64,000 nucleotides of DNA from Diplonema japonicum (Eukaryota; Euglenozoa; Diplonemea; Diplonemida; Diplonemidae): positions 124,001 to 188,000 of the forward strand of contig OZ025678.1 of assembly GCA_964019335.1 (NCBI GenBank), read 5' to 3'. This document shows positions 59,009 through 64,000 of this stretch, in pieces. Each line of letters begins with the position of its first letter. The stretch's first letter is position 1. Below the pieces are notes generated by a model that was not told the origin of the DNA, did no database searches, and saw only the letters and a program-made list of their open reading frames with translations. Position numbers and translations under genes: made by a program.

Positions 59009-60322
59009 ATGTGGACACCTGGTGCCGGCGGGGGTCGAAGCCAGCCAGTCTCGTTCGATGACAAACCTGTAGGAAAGCCTCCCCCGTCAATGGGCGGCGG
59101 TGGTGGTATGATGGGTGGTGGTGGGGGTTTCGCAGCCCAACCAAAAATGCAACCAACATCTGTGAAGGTGAAACGTTCGACCGCCGCCGACAATTTCTAC
59201 AAACAAGCCCAGAGAGACGGGGGCCACAGGGTGGCGAAGAAGAGCAACGCAGCCAAACAAACACCCGGAATGCCCCCGAAACGGCCGAATTTCCTAATGT
59301 GCTATCTGTGCGGCCAACAATTTGGAAAAGCATCCCTTCCAATCCACCAACCACAATGCTTTATGAAGAAGCTAGTAGAATGGGAACGAGGCGACCCCGC
59401 GACAAGAGGCGCACAACCCGTTCACCCAGACGAGATGGCGGAGAAGATCCCAGCGGTACAGGACACATCAAGAATGACTTCCTCAGAGATTGATGCGTAC
59501 AACGATGCTCAGTTTCAGCATTTTAATGATAATATGGTTTCGTGTGAAAATTGCGGGCGGACGTTTTTCCCCGAACGGCTTGCGGTACATCAACGCAGCT
59601 GCCGGCCAGATGCGTCAGGTCGGGGGTCTAAGCCTGTCAACGGTAAAACAAATACAACTGATGTGGTCGCCTCGCAGCAACGATCAGCGTCTCCTCCTAT
59701 CCGTGGCGGGGCAGGGTCGTACACCCTTCCAGAGGAAGACGAACAACTCGTTGAAGATATACCTATTCGCCCTCAAAAGAAAATTGCCGCGCCGCCTCCT
59801 TCGCCTTCTCTCGAACCGTGCCCTCAGTGCGGGCGGCGGTTCGTTCCTAAAAAACTGGAAGCTCACATGGCTGTGTGCAAGGGCCCGTCGCCAGCCGGGA
59901 TGAGTGCAACAGGAGCCCCGCGCACCGGGCCCGGTGGGAACCCATTGCCGACCTTTGAAGAGAGTTTGATGCCGTGCCAGTATGAAGGGCGGGAAAAGAC
60001 AAAAAAAAAAAAAAAATAGATATTGTGCAAGGACCTTCGCGCCGGACAGGCTTTCCAAGCACGAGTCAGTTTGTCCTTCAGCTAAGCTTGGTGGTAACCC
60101 TCCTCCCGCGAGACCTGTGACACAACGGAAATCGTCAGTTCCGGGTATGTGGAAACGAGGGGGGGGAAAAAAAATGAAACTCCTCACTCAGCTACAACGG
60201 CAGCGCCATCGCCTGCCTCCACACTGCCTGCAGTCGGTGGAAAGCCCAAATTCTGCCAAGAATGTGGAACTAAATTCACGACTGTGCCTAAATTTTGTCA
60301 AGAATGCGGCACACGAATTTGA
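59009..60322 (+). CDS. Multi-finger C2HC zinc-finger protein (ZC2HC1/ZNF474-like)
   Basis: Exons 59009..59979, 60020..60144 and 60192..60322 give 408 residues. Four C2HC fingers of the C-x2-C-x12-H-x3/4-C type are visible: CYLCGQQF (about residue 97), CENCGRTFFPERLAVHQRSC (178), CPQCGRRFVPKKLEAHMAVC (270) and the fourth, CQ|YCARTFAPDRLSKHESVC (323), reconstructed across intron 1. The C-terminus is a zinc ribbon with two FCQECGTK/R units, reached only after removing intron 2. The N-terminal 60 residues are Gly/Pro-rich with a GGG-rich stretch. Proteins of this family are enriched in ciliated organisms, and several fit a flagellar or basal-body role; exact function unknown. Both introns are A- or G/A-rich. 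Confidence 0.83.
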
Positions 60323-60509
60323 TTTTTATTTTTAATTTTTTTTTTTTTTTTTTTTTTTTTCCCCGCTCTCCCGTTTCTTTCCCCCCTGCCATCCCCTATT
60401 TCTTTTTTTAATATTCTTTCTGTTCTGAGTGAGTGTGACCCACTTCTTCTTTTTTTTTTTCTTTGTGATATATAAAAAAAATTCATAATGCATGCGTGCT
60501 TGCTGCCTC

Positions 60510-60550
<41 letters not shown>

Positions 60551-61191
60551 GAGGGGATCAGTCGGAAAGGAAGATGAAAATATTTCAATACAGACAGGAA
60601 AAATTTAAAGAGAAAAAGGGGGGAGAGCTTACAGAGAATGGAGGAAAGCAGGAGTTAGAGAACTAGCGGGACGTAGCAGTCTCTCTTTTTTGTTTCTTGT
60701 GGCCGTTTCAAAAGTAATATTCCCTCTTGGTGCCCCACACGAAGGAAGTAGGAGACAATGATGAATGGTCGAATAAAAAAAAATGTTTTTTTTATTAGTT
60801 TCCCTGTTGCTATAAGCCGTCCCTCCCTTGGGGGGGTGACCCAGCGAGGTGCCCTCCCTGCCCCCTTTTTTTTTACCACCCCCTCCCCCTTCAACACGTT
60901 TCCTTTCTCTTTTCTTTTTTTTTTCTTTTAGATAACTATTTTCAACCAAAAAAAAAATTAAAAAAGAAGAAGAAATAAAAAATGCTTCCCCCCCCCCCCC
61001 CCCACCCCGCCAAGATTTCATCTTTTTTTTTTAATACATTAACTCGTCCGGGAAAAAATGTCAACAAACGACCCCCCCACTGTGGCGGCAAAATCCTGTT
61101 AAATTTCTAAGTAGAAAAGTGGTAAATATCGTTCCCGAAGTGCTCGAGAGGGGGTACAAAAAGCAAGTCAAAAAAAATCGACTGTAAAATT
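60323..61191. other. Gene-free low-complexity region
   Basis: T and A runs (T run at 60338-60360, A run of about 37 at 60513-60549), C-rich blocks (60880-60895 and 60987-61003) and no recognisable gene. The sequence from about 61040 may already belong to the piggyBac remnant, but I could not find its ends. Confidence 0.5.
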
Positions 61192-62469
61192 CTATAAAAA
61201 GCTATTTAAGGCCTTCTTGACGCGGTTCGTACGTGCCCCAGGGCTGGGGGACTTCTTTTTTGACCCCGAGAGGGGTTTCTGGGGGGTATCCCCGGCAAGG
61301 TGGTAGTCTTTGAAGCACGGAGTCACGCAAAGTTGTACCAAGCAGGCTGAACACTGAAATAGGGGTCTTTTCGACTTGCAATGCTTGCACGCACGTTGCG
61401 CTACTTTTTCGGGGAAATGGTCCCAGAAGGTGCTGTCGCGGCGCATTGGGGTCTCAGGGCACTCGTTCTGTGTTTCGGGGCATGGTATTGCTCTGTAGTT
61501 GACTTTAGCTGTTGTTTGGGCAGCCTCCCTAGTAGCCCTTCGATGACTGCCTCTTTGAAAGGCGTGAATCCACTGTCGTTCGTACTCAGGGTGTTGGGGG
61601 GCAATGCTACTTTCCAAACAAACCGGGCATTTGCCAGAGATTTATCTAACAAGTACGAAAATACTTTCAGGGGCCACTTCGAAGTCATAAGGGTGCGTTT
61701 ATGGCGTTTTGTCACAGCGTCACCCAGCGTCGGTTCCGCCCATTGCGGTGTTGTAAATATGCACTTGAGGGCCTCCGGCTTTCATTAACACGCCAAATTT
61801 GACTTCACCAGAACATCCAACGTCGACAGAAAGCGCACAGGCTTGATGGCATGCCACGTTGTGGTGCAAAGGATGCTCACGTGCTGGTGGAACTGGGTGT
61901 CCCCACAGGGTGCACGTCCTTGGGCTTGCGGACTCGCTTTGGCATCCGTGATCTTCGGGAGGCCTTTGCGATAGGTAGAAGTCAGCACGCTTGTTTGTTT
62001 CGCTGTGGAAGATTTCCCAGAATAGTCAAAAAGCAGTCTCTTGACATGACGGTGGCGTACCCAGGGGTGTGGTTGAGAGGCGTGGAGCCAGTACGCCAGT
62101 AGTCAGAATAATCTGGCATGATATCAAGTCCATCGACAAAAGGGCACCTAGGAAGGTATGCAGAGAAGCAGCATCGAGATCCAGGGAAACACCTTTTTTA
62201 GCCGCATTTGCAACATTGTTCGAAGTTATGACCCGAATAACGTTTGGGACGAGCATTTGGGAGAATTTTTGGTACGGCGTTGAGCCTCTGATGTCAAAAC
62301 AGGGTCCACAAGGATTCCGATCTTCACGAAACTGGATGCCTTCCAACTGCTCCGGCTTTGTCGTCCAATCACCCTGCTGTGACTCGGAATCGGTCGAATT
62401 CGTATCAGAATCACTGTCTGTATCAAAATTGCATAATAGGGATGAGCCATCAGTGCTACCATCACTCAT
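61192..62469 (-). mobile_element. Decayed piggyBac-family transposase/element
   Basis: Minus-strand fragments correspond to a piggyBac transposase in order. The N-terminal part (62469-62026) has an acidic Asp/Ser/Thr start, SESQQGDWTTKPEQLEGI, then STPYQKFSQMLVPNVIRVIT. A helical segment near the C-terminus (61715-61401) has KVFSYLLDKSLANARFVW. The terminal Cys-rich finger (61617-61192) has CKHCKSKRPLFQCSACLVQLCVTPCFKDYH. Frameshifts and a missing central catalytic region show it is dead. The ends are not resolved: a CTCGTCCGG near 61043 and its inverse near 62793 are a weak candidate pair. It is a different lineage from the element in copy E. Confidence 0.72.
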
Positions 62470-62946
62470 AATGTCCTTTCCGGCCTCTTTCTGGGTGCCC
62501 TTTTTTGAAGTGATTTTTAAGGGTAAATTTGGGCTGGCGTTTTTTTTTATTTTTTAGTTTATATTTTCCGCGCAGGACCCCGGATGCGAGAAGTGGCCGG
62601 GCTGTACTGCATTGAAAGCCCTTTGCGCAAAAGATTTTTTTTCAAATCGTCTCTATAAAGACGCTCGTTGGTAGATGGTTAAGGATCCTTTAGAAAAAAA
62701 GAGAAAAAAGAAAAAAAAATGACAAAACCTCAGCAAAGGATAGAGAATGCATACAAAAAATCTTAAATTTTTTCGAACGACGATTCTTTATCCGGACGAG
62801 CTCAAAGTTCAATAACATTTGTTGCTATAAAAACAAAAAAAAAAAAAAAAAAGAAATCAGAAGGGATCGGAGGTGGGAGGGGGAAGAGGGAGGAACCCGG
62901 AGAGGGGAAACAAAAACAAAAAAAAAAAAAAAAAACCGACTAAATA
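62470..62946. other. Intergenic region upstream of the last gene
   Basis: Mixed sequence (possibly the flank of the piggyBac remnant) followed by A-rich and purine-rich leader runs (62825-62845 and 62870-62935) before the ATG. No gene seen. Confidence 0.5.
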
Positions 62947-64000
62947 ATGGATCACGCCAGAGCGCAAACGGCTCTACAAGCATTAGAGAAAGGTCTGAGG
63001 TATTCGAACAATTCTTCAAACACACGAAGCGCCACTGCAATACAAGAAGTCGAAGCCACCGCGACCCCCACAAGAAGACTGGATCTTAACGAAAGCATCG
63101 GCGGGACGAGCACCACCAGCACATTCCGAAGCGCAAGTGTAGGACTCACATCGGCATATGATTACAGAAAAATGATGTCGCCACCACCTGCACCAGAACC
63201 GACAAGACACGCCAGGCCTTTGAACACGGCCGTGACCCACAGAAGGGTACCATCACCTTCTTTCGTAAACAGTGTCAGAATACCAACCGTTTCCTCCCCA
63301 CCGCCCAACCCAATGTACAATTCTCTTATACGTGACTTGAGGGTTCCCCGAAGAATATCTCCTCCAAGAAAACCTGTTGTTCCAGTTATCCCATCACGTA
63401 CTTTGTCGAAACCAGTGCAGAGTAGAGGGATCAGCCCGAGTTTGTCTCCGAGGAGGGTTCCTAGCATGTCTCCGCCTGTGCCGGTTGTAACGGAACAGAA
63501 GAGAAAAAACCCGGTAAACGCGTCGCCAAAAAGGATTCCGAATCCTTTTTTAGCAGAGATAGCTTCGTCGGGGTTGTCGGAAAGGTGTTTGGACTACCTT
63601 GTGAAGAGCAAGGAGGAGGTGCAGCAACAACAGCGAAATCATGATTTGTTTCACTACGAAGGTCTTCCGGACCCTGTTGTGTTCAACTGTATCCGAGCGT
63701 GTATCAACGACACGGTGGGCTGCTTGGTCAGCCGTGGGGACGGTGTTATCGTCGTAGCCCCATTTGCCGCAGAGCTGAAGAACACAATAACCGCTAGAAA
63801 TGATGTTTTTATCACAAGCGTTTCGGGTCCTAAGGACGTGATTACCGCGCCGACGGAAACAGAGCTTGAAGCAGGATGGGTTCAACGGCATTCTCTGGTC
63901 GTGATGCAGACCCCTGGGTTGTGTGAAGAGTGCTCCGACACCGAGATGAGCGATATTATTTTTTGGACCGTCTCGAAAAAAATGCATTTTTTGCTGGTTG
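62947..64000 (+). CDS. Unknown Ser/Pro/Arg-rich protein, 3' end outside the window
   Basis: The ATG at 62947, after an A run and TAAATA, opens a frame of 351 codons that is still open at the window edge. Residues 1-215 are low in structure: Ser, Pro, Thr and Arg rich with repeated RVPS/RISPP-type motifs (RRVPSPSF, RRISPPRKPV, SPRRVPSMSPP), which resemble proline-directed phosphorylation sites. From about residue 220 the sequence becomes folded-looking (LSERCLDYLVKSKEEV, DPVVFNCIRACINDTVGCLV, DGVIVVAPFAAELKNTITAR). I do not recognise the domain. No presequence or membrane segment. A disordered N-terminus with SP sites suggests a regulated cytoskeletal or cell-cycle protein, but this is a guess. 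Confidence 0.72.
   Translation, partial: MDHARAQTALQALEKGLRYSNNSSNTRSATAIQEVEATATPTRRLDLNESIGGTSTTSTFRSASVGLTSAYDYRKMMSPPPAPEPTRHARPLNTAVTHRRVPSPSFVNSVRIPTVSSPPPNPMYNSLIRDLRVPRRISPPRKPVVPVIPSRTLSKPVQSRGISPSLSPRRVPSMSPPVPVVTEQKRKNPVNASPKRIPNPFLAEIASSGLSERCLDYLVKSKEEVQQQQRNHDLFHYEGLPDPVVFNCIRACINDTVGCLVSRGDGVIVVAPFAAELKNTITARNDVFITSVSGPKDVITAPTETELEAGWVQRHSLVVMQTPGLCEECSDTEMSDIIFWTVSKKMHFLLV

Noticed and set aside
61031-62806. TTAA-flanked ends of the second piggyBac element
   Set aside because: TTAA occurs near 61031 and 61040 and a short CTCGTCCGG inverted match near 62793, but the right side lacks TTAA and the match is only nine bases.

Overview
This window is nuclear DNA of a protist. Three features suggest a euglenozoan, most likely a diplonemid-like flagellate. 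First, every host gene (about 25) lies on the plus strand with short gaps, as in polycistronic gene clusters. Second, most genes follow pyrimidine tracts that would suit spliced-leader trans-splicing. Third, there is a family of presequence-bearing, Lys/Ala-rich HMG-box-like proteins that resemble kinetoplast-associated proteins (KAPs). The lineage is an inference; no rRNA or spliced-leader RNA is visible here. Introns are short (about 37-150 nt unless a transposon has landed in one) and GT-AG (usually GTATG). They often carry an A tract rather than a T tract before the 3' AG. Homopolymer runs of A, T, C and G fill the intergenic spaces.

Layout. 0-0.8 kb: 3' end of a Kv-type potassium channel. 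0.83-2.41 kb: DNA transposon remnant with long inverted repeats. 2.6-14.0 kb: an unknown 192-aa protein, a CK1-type kinase, a 1165-aa coiled-coil protein, an SHIPPO/STPGR-repeat protein, a FUT8-like glycosyltransferase, ethanolamine-phosphate cytidylyltransferase and an unknown 176-aa protein. 14.2-23.1 kb: first KAP-like cluster (five apparently intact genes, two broken), with a piggyBac element in one intron. 23.3-28.0 kb: a LINE with a 2A-like motif and one frameshift. 28.1-37.0 kb: a PDZ/coiled-coil protein, a COMM-domain protein, a KH/WW/polyQ/SAM-like protein and a HECT ubiquitin ligase. 37.5-40.2 kb: an element bounded by perfect 24-bp inverted repeats and carrying tRNA-like pieces. 41.5-44.3 kb: a SET/MYND methyltransferase and a DUF155 (RMND1-like) protein. 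44.5-54.7 kb: second KAP-like cluster (five genes), with one pogo/Tigger-like element in an intron and another between genes. 55.1-60.3 kb: IQ/AAA protein DRC11 (IQCA1), a nucleoplasmin-like protein and a multi-finger C2HC protein. 61.2-62.5 kb: a piggyBac remnant. 62.9 kb to the end: an unknown Ser/Pro-rich protein, open at the 3' edge.

The most striking content is the KAP-like array: about twelve three-exon paralogs. Exon 1 encodes a predicted mitochondrial presequence plus a Lys/Ala-rich domain of variable length. Exons 2 and 3 encode nearly invariant HMG-box-like domains. The copies share intergenic modules and a structured 3' element. They look like packaging proteins for a large mitochondrial DNA mass, kept similar by duplication and gene conversion and repeatedly hit by transposons. 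The other host genes cover flagellar structure (DRC11, STPGR, C2HC proteins), signalling, ubiquitin, lipid and glycan metabolism. They appear functionally unrelated, as expected for a polycistronic cluster.
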